A stretch of DNA of 64,000 nt, taken from positions 103,224 to 167,223 of the forward strand of contig NZ_MBSO01000006.1 in assembly GCF_001695835.1 (NCBI RefSeq), in the 5' to 3' direction. The notes beneath the pieces were generated by a model, which saw nothing but the letters and a program-made list of their open reading frames with translations, did no database searches and was not told the origin of the DNA. Shown here in pieces: positions 37,603 through 46,707 of the stretch. The translations under genes were made by a program, and so were the position numbers. Source of the stretch: Ensifer sp. LC11. Its GTDB lineage: Bacteria > Pseudomonadota > Alphaproteobacteria > Rhizobiales > Rhizobiaceae. How positions within the stretch are numbered: the stretch's first letter is position 1; every line of letters begins with the position of its first letter.

Positions 37603-38124
37603 TCATTTGGGTACGCTCAAAGGTCGGCGTTCCCATGCACCATCCTCGAGGCGCCGATCCTCGATCAGTTTCCCGACCGGCAGCAGATCTGGCGCGGCGG
37701 CCAGCGCCTGAGCCAGGGCGTCATTCTGAGGATCCTTGCATCCGAAGTTGAAGAAGAGCTGGTCAGTGCGCTCGGCGTCGATCCACGTCACCGACACGGA
37801 TGGGTGGTCCGTGGCCATCTGGGTGCAACGCGGATGCCCGGCGGTGATGTCTTCGTTCCCGTGGGGCCGGTAAGGTGCGAGCGCCGACTGGAAGGCGGAC
37901 CATTCCCTCGGCGTGATCGAGAAACTCTGTTGGCCATGAATGTTGGTAAAGCGCTGGCCTTCGAACTCACCACCGCCGGCGGCAGTGACCTTGAAACGAT
38001 AGACTGGGCATTCTCCGAGGCACGGCCCGCGTTCAACGACGATGCTTGGCGCTTGACCCTGTTCCATCAATGAGGCGGCCAACGCGAATGCGACCCTCGC
38101 AATCAACATCACCATGGTGAGCAC
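37603..38124 (-). CDS. DUF6438-type secreted protein of unknown function
   Basis: 173-residue protein. A hydrophobic N-terminus (MLIARVAFALAASLM) looks like a signal peptide; start codons at 38124, 38115 and 38106 are all possible. The mature part contains VVERGPCLGECPVYRFKV with two cysteines, typical of the DUF6438 domain, and further cysteines in HPRCTQM and NFGCKDP that could pair. Function unknown; it does not look related to the sugar cluster and may be a genomic neighbour only. Confidence 0.65.
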   Translation of the reverse strand: MLTMVMLIARVAFALAASLMEQGQAPSIVVERGPCLGECPVYRFKVTAAGGGEFEGQRFTNIHGQQSFSITPREWSAFQSALAPYRPHGNEDITAGHPRCTQMATDHPSVSVTWIDAERTDQLFFNFGCKDPQNDALAQALAAAPDLLPVGKLIEDRRLEDGAWERRPLSVPK

Positions 38125-38421
38125 CCTTTCAGCAACAGAAAACGTTCGGCCGTCAGCCTTGCCACGGATCGACCACGAGAACGAGAATGCCTCCGATTGT
38201 GCGATCGCCCAAGCACCAAAATAGAACGGCTGCAGCCTTAGTCACTTCGGTGCCCGGCACCACAGAGGAAAAGCGAGTGCGCAAGCCGGTTGCCCACTTC
38301 GTTTGCGCCTAACTTCATCGGGGGCCGCACCCACTTTTTACTGCAGCAGCATCCCCGCCTAAAAGGATCCTGCTGATCAAAACGATGGGTGCACTTGGTT
38401 CCGGGCGCCGTGGTGGACCTT
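38125..38421. other. Intergenic stretch without a supported gene
   Basis: About 300 bases between the DUF6438 gene and the DapA-family gene. I see no convincing coding frame, tRNA or repeat. It presumably carries the promoter of the DUF6438 gene and the 3' end of the leftward Dpp/DapA operon. Confidence 0.4.
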
Positions 38422-39303
38422 CTACAGAAGGCTGTAACGTTCAAGGATTGCAGCGATCTGATCGTCCTGTTCCTTGTTCGGCAGCAGAGCCGGCTGGCGG
38501 CTCGCGCCGACGGAAGCATCCTGCAAATAGAGCGCGCGTTTGACCATGGCGGGGGCAAAGCCCAGCGCATAGAGGTCGGTTCGAAAAGCGGCAAAGGTCG
38601 CCTGTTGCTTTTCCGCCTCGGCAACTTCGCCGGCATTGAAGGCCTTCAGGATGCCTGCAAGCACATGCGGCATCGCATTGCCGAGGCCCGAAATGCAGCC
38701 GGAAGCCCCGTTCTGCAGCGCCCAGAGAACCAGGTGGTCGGGGCCGGAATAGACCTCGAAACCATCGACCTCCTTGGCGACCTGCAGATAGGCCTCAAGC
38801 GTCTCCTTGGCGCCGCCCGAATCCTTGATGCCGGCGATGTTGCCGTGGTCGGCAAGCTTGCGGGCGGTTTCCGGCTCGATGTGGTTCTGTGTCCGGGCCG
38901 GAATGTCATAGAGGTAGACGGGGGTCTTCACCGCATTGGCGACTGTCGAGAAATGGCGGATAAGGCCATCCTGCGTGCAGGCGATGAAGAAAGGTGTGAT
39001 CACGGCGATACCGTCGACGCCGATGCGATCGAATTCTCGGGCGAGCTTCAACGTCTCGAAGGTCGCCGGCATCCCGGCATTGACAATAACCTTCACACGG
39101 CCACCAACCTCGTCGACGACCTCCTCGGTGAGACGCACCTTTTCCTCTGATGTCAGTGCGGTGAAATCACCATTGGTGCCGGCACACATGATGTTGTTGC
39201 CGGCCTCCACCTGGCGGCGAACCTGGGCGCGCGTCGCCTTGTAGTTGATGGTTTCGTCCTCGTTGAAGCAGGTCACGAGGGCGACATAGGCTTGCTTGGT
39301 CAT
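38422..39303 (-). CDS. DapA/NanA-family aldolase (dihydrodipicolinate synthase family)
   Basis: 293-residue TIM-barrel class I aldolase. The catalytic tyrosine is in PVYLYDIPARTQNH and the Schiff-base lysine in NIAGIKDSGGAKETL; the pyruvate-binding loop reads GTNGDF instead of GTTGES or GSTGEA, so it is neither a standard lysine-biosynthesis enzyme nor a standard sialate lyase. It likely makes or splits a pyruvate-containing compound such as a 2-keto-3-deoxy acid. It is the last gene of the transporter operon, which shows it acts on the imported compound. Confidence 0.85.
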   Translation of the reverse strand: MTKQAYVALVTCFNEDETINYKATRAQVRRQVEAGNNIMCAGTNGDFTALTSEEKVRLTEEVVDEVGGRVKVIVNAGMPATFETLKLAREFDRIGVDGIAVITPFFIACTQDGLIRHFSTVANAVKTPVYLYDIPARTQNHIEPETARKLADHGNIAGIKDSGGAKETLEAYLQVAKEVDGFEVYSGPDHLVLWALQNGASGCISGLGNAMPHVLAGILKAFNAGEVAEAEKQQATFAAFRTDLYALGFAPAMVKRALYLQDASVGASRQPALLPNKEQDDQIAAILERYSLL

Positions 39304-39330
39304 TCGGTGTTCCTCTGAGTAAGCGACACC

Positions 39331-40950
39331 TCAAGAGGCACGCTGGAGACGGGCGGCGCGCTGAGCGGCCTGAACGTCGGGATCGGGATCGAGACCCGCG
39401 GCAAGAAGCGCGCGGGTATAGTCTTGCCGCGGCGTCTCAAACACGTCGCGCACGGTGCCGAGTTCGACGACATTGCCTTTCTGCATGACCATCACGTGAT
39501 CTGCGAAATCGCGGACCACCGGCAGGTCGTGGGCAATGAAGATGAAGGCGATGCCCATTTCCTTGCGCAGCTTGTCGAGCAGTGCGATCACCTGCGCCTG
39601 CACCGAGACGTCAAGCGCCGAAACGGCCTCGTCGCAAATGATCAGTTGCGGCTCGAGTGCGAGCGCGCGCGCAATCGCAATGCGCTGGCGCTGGCCGCCG
39701 GAAAACTGATGCGGGTAGCGTCCCATGTGCTCCGGGCCAAGCCCCACCTGAACCAGCAGTTCGGCAACGCGTTCGCGCCACTTGGCCTTGGGCAGGATGT
39801 CGGGATGAATGACCCAGGCCTCTGAGATCAGCTGATAGACGGTCATGCGCGGATTGAGCGACTGCGTCGGATCCTGGAACACCATCTGCAGGTCTCGGCG
39901 CAGCTTGTAGAGTTCGGCGGGCGACATCGTGAAGAGATCGCGCCCCTTCCACAAGGCACTGCCGTTGTCCGGTTCGTCGAGACGCAGCAGAATGCGGGCA
40001 AGCGTCGACTTGCCCGAGCCACTCTCACCGACGACGGCCATCGTCTCGCCCGGCATGAGATCGAAGGAAATGCCTTTCAGCGCCTCGAAGGAACCATAGC
40101 GCTTGCGCACGTCGCGGACCGATAGAACAGGCTCGGCCCGGGCGGCTGGCGCATGCATCTCCCCCTTCCCCGGAGCGGCGGCGATCAGCTTCTTCGTATA
40201 GGGATGCTGCGGGTTCTTGTAGACCTCGCGCACGGTACCGGTCTCGACCAGAACGCCCTTCTCCATCACCACGACGCGATCGGCGATCTCGGCGACGACA
40301 CCGAGATCGTGGGTGATGATGAGGACCGCCATTCCGGTCTCGTGCTGCAATTCCTCGAGCAGAGCCAGGACCTCGGCCTGCACGGTGACATCGAGCGCCG
40401 TCGTCGGCTCGTCGGCGATCAGGAGGTCGGGGCGAAGCGCAAGCGCCATGGCGATCATGACGCGCTGGCGCTGCCCGCCGGAAAACTCGTGCGGATACTT
40501 GTGCAACGAGCGCTCGGGGTCGGGAATGCCGACCCGCGTCAAAAGGCGCAACGCTTCTGACGCAGCCTTGGCGCCGTCGGTTCCGTGGGTGGTGAGCGCC
40601 TCGCGGATCTGCCAGCCGACCGTATAGACTGGATTAAGGTGGCTCAGCGGATCCTGGAAGATCATCGCGACGCGACGTCCGTTGATCTGGCGCCGCTCAT
40701 GCGTCGGCATCGTCAGAAGGTCGGTGCCATCGAGCAGGATCTCTCCCGAACTGATGCGTCCCGGCGGCATATCGATCAGGTTCATGATCGCAGCCGAGGA
40801 GACCGACTTGCCGGACCCGCTTTCGCCGAGGATCGCCAGCGTTTCGCCGCGGTCAAGGTGATAGGAGATGTTGCGGACCGCCTTGACCACGCCGACGGCG
40901 GTGTGGAACTCGACCGAGAGGTCGCGGACTTCCAGGAGATGGTCAGCCAT
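39331..40950 (-). CDS. Dpp/Opp-type ABC transporter ATPase, fused double domain
   Basis: 539 residues with two complete nucleotide-binding domains that are separate genes (DppD and DppF) in many bacteria. Each half has GESGSGKS Walker A and SGGQRQR signature; the first ends with the ALDVTVQAEVLALLEELQ type segment and the second with ALDVSVQAQVIALLDKL. The oligopeptide-type C-terminal extension is seen in both halves (for example GVLVETGTVREVYKNPQHPYTK). It powers the two permeases next to it. Start overlaps the permease stop by 8 bases. Confidence 0.9.
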   Translation of the reverse strand: MADHLLEVRDLSVEFHTAVGVVKAVRNISYHLDRGETLAILGESGSGKSVSSAAIMNLIDMPPGRISSGEILLDGTDLLTMPTHERRQINGRRVAMIFQDPLSHLNPVYTVGWQIREALTTHGTDGAKAASEALRLLTRVGIPDPERSLHKYPHEFSGGQRQRVMIAMALALRPDLLIADEPTTALDVTVQAEVLALLEELQHETGMAVLIITHDLGVVAEIADRVVVMEKGVLVETGTVREVYKNPQHPYTKKLIAAAPGKGEMHAPAARAEPVLSVRDVRKRYGSFEALKGISFDLMPGETMAVVGESGSGKSTLARILLRLDEPDNGSALWKGRDLFTMSPAELYKLRRDLQMVFQDPTQSLNPRMTVYQLISEAWVIHPDILPKAKWRERVAELLVQVGLGPEHMGRYPHQFSGGQRQRIAIARALALEPQLIICDEAVSALDVSVQAQVIALLDKLRKEMGIAFIFIAHDLPVVRDFADHVMVMQKGNVVELGTVRDVFETPRQDYTRALLAAGLDPDPDVQAAQRAARLQRAS

Positions 40951-41866
40951 GCTTGTGACCCTTCATTTCGAGACGCCAGCGCTGCACCGGATCGAGCGCG
41001 ATGCGCAGCCAGTTGGAGAGCAGATTGAGCGACATGGTGGTGAGGATGATTGCAAGGCCCGGCCAGAAGGACAGCCACCACGCATTGGTGAGATATTGCC
41101 GTCCTTGCGAGATCATCAGACCCCAGGTGATCTCGGGCGGCTGGATGCCGATACCGAGGAAGGACAGCGCGCTTTCGGCGAGCATGACGTAAGCGAAGTC
41201 CAGCGTCGCAAGCGTCGTCAATGTCGGCAGCACCACAGGCAGGATATGGCGGAAAAGGATGCGGTTGCGCGAAGCGCCCATAACCCGTGCAGCCTGGACG
41301 AACATGCGCTCACGGATTTCCAGGACCTCCGCTCGCGTCGTCCGCAGATAAACCGGGATACGGGTGATCGCCAACACCAGCATCAGGTTCAGGATCGACG
41401 AACCGAGGATATAAAGCACGATCACCGCGATCAGCAGCGACGGAAAGGACATGATGACGTCGGCCAGCCGCATGATCACCTGATTGACACGCGGCGAGGA
41501 AAAGCCTGCGATGAGGCCGAGGAACGTGCCAGCGACCGCGGAAAGCGTGACAGCGCCGGCAGCGACCATCAACGTGTTCTGCGTGGCGACAATGATGCGG
41601 GCAAGCAGCGGCCGGCCGAGTGCGTCGGCCCCCATCCACCAGACCCATCCGCGCGCCCAATCGAAGGGCGCGGCGTTTCGTCCGCGCAGGTTCTGTTTGG
41701 TCGCGAGATCGCCAAGCCAGCTCGGGCCGACGATCGCCAGGATCAAAATGAAGATGAGGAAGATCACCGCGCAAAGGGCAAACTTGTCGGCAAGCAGCAT
41801 GCGGAACATCCGCGTTGCGAAAGGCGGCTCCTCGACGACGACAGTGTCATTGATCTGCAGGGTCAT
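40943..41866 (-). CDS. Dpp/Opp-type ABC transporter permease (DppC-like)
   Basis: 307 residues from ATG 41866, with GAGGAGG before it. Six predicted helices; the inner-membrane signature and ATPase-contact loop appear around RTTRAEVLEIRERMFVQAAR and VMGASRNRILFRHILP; ARGWVWWMGADALGRPLLARIIV is the DppC-type periplasmic part. It begins 10 bases after the DppB-like gene stop. Confidence 0.88.
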   Translation of the reverse strand: MTLQINDTVVVEEPPFATRMFRMLLADKFALCAVIFLIFILILAIVGPSWLGDLATKQNLRGRNAAPFDWARGWVWWMGADALGRPLLARIIVATQNTLMVAAGAVTLSAVAGTFLGLIAGFSSPRVNQVIMRLADVIMSFPSLLIAVIVLYILGSSILNLMLVLAITRIPVYLRTTRAEVLEIRERMFVQAARVMGASRNRILFRHILPVVLPTLTTLATLDFAYVMLAESALSFLGIGIQPPEITWGLMISQGRQYLTNAWWLSFWPGLAIILTTMSLNLLSNWLRIALDPVQRWRLEMKGHKHG

Positions 41867-41876
41867 GACTGCCTCC

Positions 41877-42791
41877 TCAATGCCGGATGCGCGGATCGAG
41901 CAGCGCATAGGCGAGATCGATCAACAGGTTCATGAGGAAGATCGCCAGCGCCGTAACGAGGATTGCCGCAAGCACGACATTGAAATCCCGCTGCAGAATG
42001 GAATCGATCATCAGCTTGCCAACACCGGGAAAGCCGAAGATGGTTTCAACGATGACCGCGCCGTTCAGGAGGCTTGCCGCCTGATCGCCAAGCACGGTGA
42101 TGACCGGCAGCATGGCGTTGCGCAATGCGTGCACGAAAATGATCGGTCCGGATTTGACACCCTTGGCACGGGCCGTCTTCACATAGGCCGAAGACAGCGC
42201 ACCGATCATCGCGCCGCGCACCACCTGCACGATGATGCCGAAGGGTCGGATGAATAGCACCGCGATCGGCAGAACCCAGTGAAGCAGTGAGCCTGTTCCC
42301 GAAGTCGGCAGCCAGGCGAGATTGACCGAGAAGACCACGATCGCAACGATTGCGATCCAGAAATCCGGAACCGAGGCGCCGATCAGCGAAATGACGGAGG
42401 ACAGCCGGTCGAAGAAGCCACCGGTGCGGAAGGCGGCAAGTGAGCCGACGACGATTGCTGCACCGGCGACCAGCGTCATCGTGATGACGGCAAGCCAAAG
42501 CGTCCAGACGAAGGCTTCGAGCACCACATCCAGCGCAGGTCGGGCCTTGCGCAGGGATTCGCCGAAATCGCCGGTTACGACGTCGCCGGCATAGCGCGTG
42601 AACTGCACCAGCAGCGGATCATTCAGACCGTGCAGTTCGCGGAACTGCTCCTTCATTTCGGCGGAAGCCTCGACCGGCAGGAACAACGCCGCCGGATCAC
42701 CCGTCAACCGCGACAGGAAGAAGACCATGACGAGCAGCCCGACGAGCGAGATCAGACTGGCCACGGCGCGTGTTCGAACGAATTTCAGCAT
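41877..42791 (-). CDS. Dpp/Opp-type ABC transporter permease (DppB-like)
   Basis: 304 residues from ATG 42791 (GAGGGCG before it); an upstream in-frame start at 42824 would add 11 residues. The N-terminus has the first helix with FLSRLTGDPAALFLP, then HGLNDPLLVQFTRYAGDVVTGDFG, which is the DppB hallmark, and the coupling loop SSAYVKTARAKGVKSGPIIFVHALRNA. It forms the channel together with the DppC-like subunit. Confidence 0.88.
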   Translation of the reverse strand: MLKFVRTRAVASLISLVGLLVMVFFLSRLTGDPAALFLPVEASAEMKEQFRELHGLNDPLLVQFTRYAGDVVTGDFGESLRKARPALDVVLEAFVWTLWLAVITMTLVAGAAIVVGSLAAFRTGGFFDRLSSVISLIGASVPDFWIAIVAIVVFSVNLAWLPTSGTGSLLHWVLPIAVLFIRPFGIIVQVVRGAMIGALSSAYVKTARAKGVKSGPIIFVHALRNAMLPVITVLGDQAASLLNGAVIVETIFGFPGVGKLMIDSILQRDFNVVLAAILVTALAIFLMNLLIDLAYALLDPRIRH

Positions 42792-42878
42792 GGCGCCCTC
42801 GGAGAAATCCGGCGGCGGGATCATCCCACCGCCTTGATAGCTGTTGTGACTGGCGAACGCCTGGTTCGCCAGGGCAGT

Positions 42879-44378
42879 TTACTTGATCTTGATCTCGGAG
42901 AGCTGGAGCGTGCCGTTGGTCGCCATCGTCGGCTTGAAGTCCAGCCGTTCGGAGACGCGAGAGAAACCGACCATGTGGAACAGCAGGACATCAGCGACGA
43001 CATCGTCATGCACGTAGGCGATCAGTTCCGACCAGAGCTTGGCACGTTCCTCCCCGACAGCGGCCGACGCACGCTTGATCAGATCATCGACCTTCGGATC
43101 GGAGAAGCCGGACTGCGTGCCGTCGGTCGCATACTTGAAGAACATCGAGAATGACGGGTCGCCCTTGGAGTTGTCGTGCATGGCGGCGACGATCTGCGGG
43201 CCGCGGCCCTCCTTGAACGGCTTTGAATAGTACTGCTCGTGCTCGGCGACCTCGACGAACTTCAGCTCGACCTTGAAGCCCACTTCCTGAAGCTGCGCCT
43301 GTATGGCTTCCATGATTTCGGTCACGTTCGGGAAGTTGGCCGAGCGCGCAATGATGGTGATCGGTGTGTCGACCTTGACGCCATCGGCCTTGGCTTCCTC
43401 AAGCAGCTTCTTTGCGCCTTCCGGATCATAGGCGAAGACCTTCACGTCGGGGTTCCAGCCGAGCGTCGGCGGCGGCACGATCGCCGTTGCGAGCAGCGCG
43501 CTGTCGGGAACAAGCGTACCGAGGAACGCCTGCCGGTCGATCGCGACGTTCAATGCACGGCGAACCCGAACGTCGTTCAGCGGCTCGATGTTGTGGTCGA
43601 TGCGCAGATAGACGGTCTCGCTGTCGAGATAGGAGAAATCAGTGGCCGCATTGGTGGCGTCCAGCTGCGAAATCGACGGCGAGAGATCGGCCTCGCCCGT
43701 CTGTACCATGGCGGCGCGCACGGATGGATCGGCGCGGAAGAGATAGGTTGCTTCCGTGACCTCGGGCTTGGCGCCCCAATAGTCGTCGCGGCTCGTCAGC
43801 ACGATCTGCTGTCCTGGCGTCCAGTTGGTGAGCTTGAAGGGACCGGTCCCGACCGGCTCGCGGATGAACTCAAGCGGCGTTTCCTCGGGCACGATCGTGA
43901 CGAGAGACATCAAAAGCGGCAGGATCGGCTGAACCGGATCGGCACTGAAGTCGATGGTGTAATCATCGACCACGGTGGGGGTCACCGTAATGCCACCGAA
44001 ATAGCGACGCGACTCGCAGGTGTTCTTGTCGCTCATGATGCGATCGAAGCTGTGCTTGACGTCCTTGGCGTCGAAGGTCGTGCCGTCCGAAAACTTGACC
44101 CCCTGGCGCAGATGAAAGCGCCAGCTGCCGTCTTCATTCTGTTGCCATTTCTCGGCAAGCCTCGGCATGACGCCCTTGCCGCCGCGAACATCGAGCTCGG
44201 TCAGTGTTTCGCTGACGTTCTGCATGATGACGCGGCCGATATTCGAGCGCGTGGCCATGCACGGTTCGAGCAGGTCAGCTTCTTCTGCAAGCACGATCTT
44301 GATCGGACCTGATCCTGCAAAGGCGGGCGACAGGGCAGAACCCAACATGAGCGCACTCAAGACAAACAGTTTCTTCAC
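42879..44378 (-). CDS. Peptide-type ABC substrate-binding protein (family 5)
   Basis: 499-residue periplasmic binding protein. The signal peptide ends at SPAFAGS; the mature start is IKIVLAEEADLLEPC. WRFHLRQGVKFSDGTTFDAKDV and LNDVRVRRALNVAIDRQAF are family landmarks. Family 5 proteins bind peptides, but also sugar acids, opines and, in Haemophilus ducreyi SatA, sialic acid; the linked DapA-family and sialidase-fold genes make a sugar-acid-like ligand attractive here (inference). It lies 26 bases downstream of the EamA gene. Confidence 0.88.
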   Translation of the reverse strand: MKKLFVLSALMLGSALSPAFAGSGPIKIVLAEEADLLEPCMATRSNIGRVIMQNVSETLTELDVRGGKGVMPRLAEKWQQNEDGSWRFHLRQGVKFSDGTTFDAKDVKHSFDRIMSDKNTCESRRYFGGITVTPTVVDDYTIDFSADPVQPILPLLMSLVTIVPEETPLEFIREPVGTGPFKLTNWTPGQQIVLTSRDDYWGAKPEVTEATYLFRADPSVRAAMVQTGEADLSPSISQLDATNAATDFSYLDSETVYLRIDHNIEPLNDVRVRRALNVAIDRQAFLGTLVPDSALLATAIVPPPTLGWNPDVKVFAYDPEGAKKLLEEAKADGVKVDTPITIIARSANFPNVTEIMEAIQAQLQEVGFKVELKFVEVAEHEQYYSKPFKEGRGPQIVAAMHDNSKGDPSFSMFFKYATDGTQSGFSDPKVDDLIKRASAAVGEERAKLWSELIAYVHDDVVADVLLFHMVGFSRVSERLDFKPTMATNGTLQLSEIKIK

Positions 44379-44404
44379 GGCATTTCCTCCCTAGTGAAAT
44401 TCGT

Positions 44405-45277
44405 TCAGCCGGACATTGCTTTTCCGGATCGGGCGGCGATCAGCGCGGCAAAACCAATGAGCCCGCCGCCGCACAGCGTGGTGAGCGCAATGTGCTCGCC
44501 AAAGAGTGCGAAGCCGCCGACCGCTACGAGCGGCAGCCGCAGGAAATCGACCGGCGCAATGATCGTGGCGGGGGCGAGCGAAAAGGCATGCGTCATCATG
44601 CCCATGCAGGCCGTGCCGACGACACCCTGGAGCGCCAGCAAAGACAACTCCCTCGCCCCCGGCGTGGTCCAGAACGGAAGCGCGAAGGCAAACGCGATCG
44701 GCACCGTCAGCAGAAGGTTCCAGACGACAAGCGTCGAGGTCGAATCTCCTTTCGACATCGCCTTGAGGATCAGCTGGATGGCGGACTGGAGCACCGCGCC
44801 GATCAGGGCGAGCAAGATGGCCAGGCTGAAACCGGTCCCTGACGGTCCGACGATCAACATTGCGCCGACGAAACCAAGCGCCACGGCGCCGATCATCACC
44901 GGACCCGGCCGCTCGCCGAGCGTCAACGCTGCACCCAGCAGGACGAAGATCGGCGACATGAAGGCAATCGCCGTCACGTCGGCCAACGGGCCCCAGCTGA
45001 AGGCAGCAAAGAAGGCCACCATGGCGAGAAGCTTGAAGCCGGCACGGACCGCATGCTGGCGCATGGGGTGACTTGAGCGCAGAACGGACGGCCGCAGCAT
45101 CACCCAAGGCAATAGAATGACCGCGCCGAAGAAGGCGCGAAAGAAGCCGATGACGAAGGGGTGCACGGTCCCGTTCAGTGCCCGCACGATCACCGCGTCG
45201 GCTGCCGCAAGGATCGCAGCGCCAACCGCAAAGATCACGGCCATCTTAGCCCCACGAGGGCTGTCGGCTTCCGGCAT
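44405..45277 (-). CDS. EamA/DMT-family transporter
   Basis: 290 residues from ATG 45277, chosen because GGAGGTTCCC precedes it; an upstream in-frame start at 45346 is not supported. Ten hydrophobic segments in two repeats, each an EamA domain (for example ADAVIVRALNGTVHPFVIGFFRAFFGAVIL and LAPATIIAPVDFLRLPLVAVGGFALFGE). First gene of the leftward transporter operon and divergent from the sialidase-fold gene. It may export or import a metabolite of the pathway; direction and substrate are unknown. Confidence 0.85.
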   Translation of the reverse strand: MPEADSPRGAKMAVIFAVGAAILAAADAVIVRALNGTVHPFVIGFFRAFFGAVILLPWVMLRPSVLRSSHPMRQHAVRAGFKLLAMVAFFAAFSWGPLADVTAIAFMSPIFVLLGAALTLGERPGPVMIGAVALGFVGAMLIVGPSGTGFSLAILLALIGAVLQSAIQLILKAMSKGDSTSTLVVWNLLLTVPIAFAFALPFWTTPGARELSLLALQGVVGTACMGMMTHAFSLAPATIIAPVDFLRLPLVAVGGFALFGEHIALTTLCGGGLIGFAALIAARSGKAMSG

Positions 45278-45333
45278 GGGAACCTCCTCCCCGGCATCCT
45301 CTTGCCGGCTTGACACGACAATCTCCTTTTCAA

Positions 45334-45473
45334 ACAAATTTGTCAAACTATTTTGCTATGTAAAATCTGATGGCCGCTCAGTGTCGTTTTAAATCATACG
45401 ATATCAAAGACTTAATAAAATTTATTCCGATTGTTGCGCCGATTGATGACATAATAGAACTTGACAACTTTGT
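45334..45473. promoter_or_regulatory. Divergent promoter region with inverted copies of a 13-base motif
   Basis: TTGACAAATTTGT occurs on the minus strand (45334-45346) and TTGACAACTTTGT on the plus strand (45461-45473), 12 of 13 bases alike, each pointing at its own operon (EamA/Dpp leftwards, sialidase/PdxA rightwards). The region is markedly AT-rich against its surroundings. TTGACA may double as a -35 element. Probably bound by the GntR protein at 48843. Confidence 0.5.
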
Positions 45474-45510
45474 AAATTTGCCGATTTTCAGAGGCAAGCA
45501 GGAGGAACCA

Positions 45511-46707
45511 ATGACCCCAGAGGAAATAGCCCACAGCATGAATGGCGCGCTTCGATCCACGTCGCCCGCCCGTCAGGAAGCCTTGCTGCCATCACCCATG
45601 GTGCAGAACCACGCCGCCTTCCTGCATCTGCTTTCAGATGGTGCGCTTGCCTGCGCCTGGTTCGGCGGCACGCTGGAAGGCAGGTCCGATATTTCGATCT
45701 TTGCCTCCGTTCTGACCAAGGACGCGACAGCATGGGGACCGCCGCAACGCCTGAGCTTCGACCCGGCGCATTCGGAACAAAACCCGGTGCTCTTCACCGC
45801 TTCCGACGGCAGGCTTTGGCTTTTTCACACCTCCCAACCCTCCGGTAATCAGGATGAGTGCCGGATCCGGATGGCCGAGGTCCGCCGGGACCCGTCCGAC
45901 CCCTTGGCACTTATCGCCGTGGAAGGTCGCTATCTCGATCTACCGCGCGGTTGCTTCGTTCGTGCGCCTGTGGTGGTGCGCGATGACGGCGCGTGGCTGT
46001 TGCCGATCTTCCGGTGCGTTCAGCGCCCCGGTCAGAAATGGAACGGCAGCCATGACACCGCCGCCATTGGCGTTTCGCTCGATCAGGGTGAAACGTGGCA
46101 GCTGGAAGATCTCGACCACTCGATCGGTTGCGTGCACATGTCACCCGTCCCCCTTGGACAAGGCCGCCTCGCCGCGCTCTTTCGCCGCCGGCAAGCCGAC
46201 TGGATCTACAGGACGGAGAGCCTTGATGGCGGACGCACCTGGTCGGCACCGGAGCCGAGCGACGTACCGAACAACAACTCCTCCATCGCCGCCATACGAC
46301 TTGGCAATGGCCGCATCGCAACGATCTGCAATCCGGTCAGCGCAGCGGAATTCACCGAGCGACGCGCCTCCCTTTACGACGAACTCGGCGAAGAGGACGG
46401 ACGCCCCGATGCGAACCCCGAAGGTGGCTGCGTGCCGATCTGGGGCGTGCCGCGGGCGCCCGTCGCTCTCTGCCTTTCCGAGGATGGCGGCAAGTCCTTT
46501 CCCGTCCGCGTGCTCATCGAGGATGGTCCTGGAACCTGCCTTTCCAACGACTCAACCGACGGTCGCAACAAAGAAATGTCCTATCCCTGGCTGCTAGAGG
46601 GGCCGGACGGGACCATGCACCTCGCCTACACCTACCACCGGCGCGCCATCAAATATGTCCGCCTGGCCCCCGGCTGGGACCACGCCGACGCAGGGAGACT
46701 CTCATGA
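45511..46707 (+). CDS. Cytoplasmic sialidase-fold protein (predicted neuraminidase family, BNR repeats)
   Basis: 398 residues from ATG 45511, with AGGAGGAACC before it. Family marks are [39 protein letters not shown], and three Asp-box repeats ([30 protein letters not shown]) spread along the propeller. The tail [20 protein letters not shown] is typical of the predicted-neuraminidase group whose substrates are mostly unknown. No signal peptide is seen, which is odd for a sialidase acting on polymers, so it may cleave or hydrate a small imported glycoside or act as a lyase. It overlaps pdxA by ATGA and clearly belongs to that operon. Confidence 0.82.
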   Translation: MTPEEIAHSMNGALRSTSPARQEALLPSPMVQNHAAFLHLLSDGALACAWFGGTLEGRSDISIFASVLTKDATAWGPPQRLSFDPAHSEQNPVLFTASDGRLWLFHTSQPSGNQDECRIRMAEVRRDPSDPLALIAVEGRYLDLPRGCFVRAPVVVRDDGAWLLPIFRCVQRPGQKWNGSHDTAAIGVSLDQGETWQLEDLDHSIGCVHMSPVPLGQGRLAALFRRRQADWIYRTESLDGGRTWSAPEPSDVPNNNSSIAAIRLGNGRIATICNPVSAAEFTERRASLYDELGEEDGRPDANPEGGCVPIWGVPRAPVALCLSEDGGKSFPVRVLIEDGPGTCLSNDSTDGRNKEMSYPWLLEGPDGTMHLAYTYHRRAIKYVRLAPGWDHADAGRLS

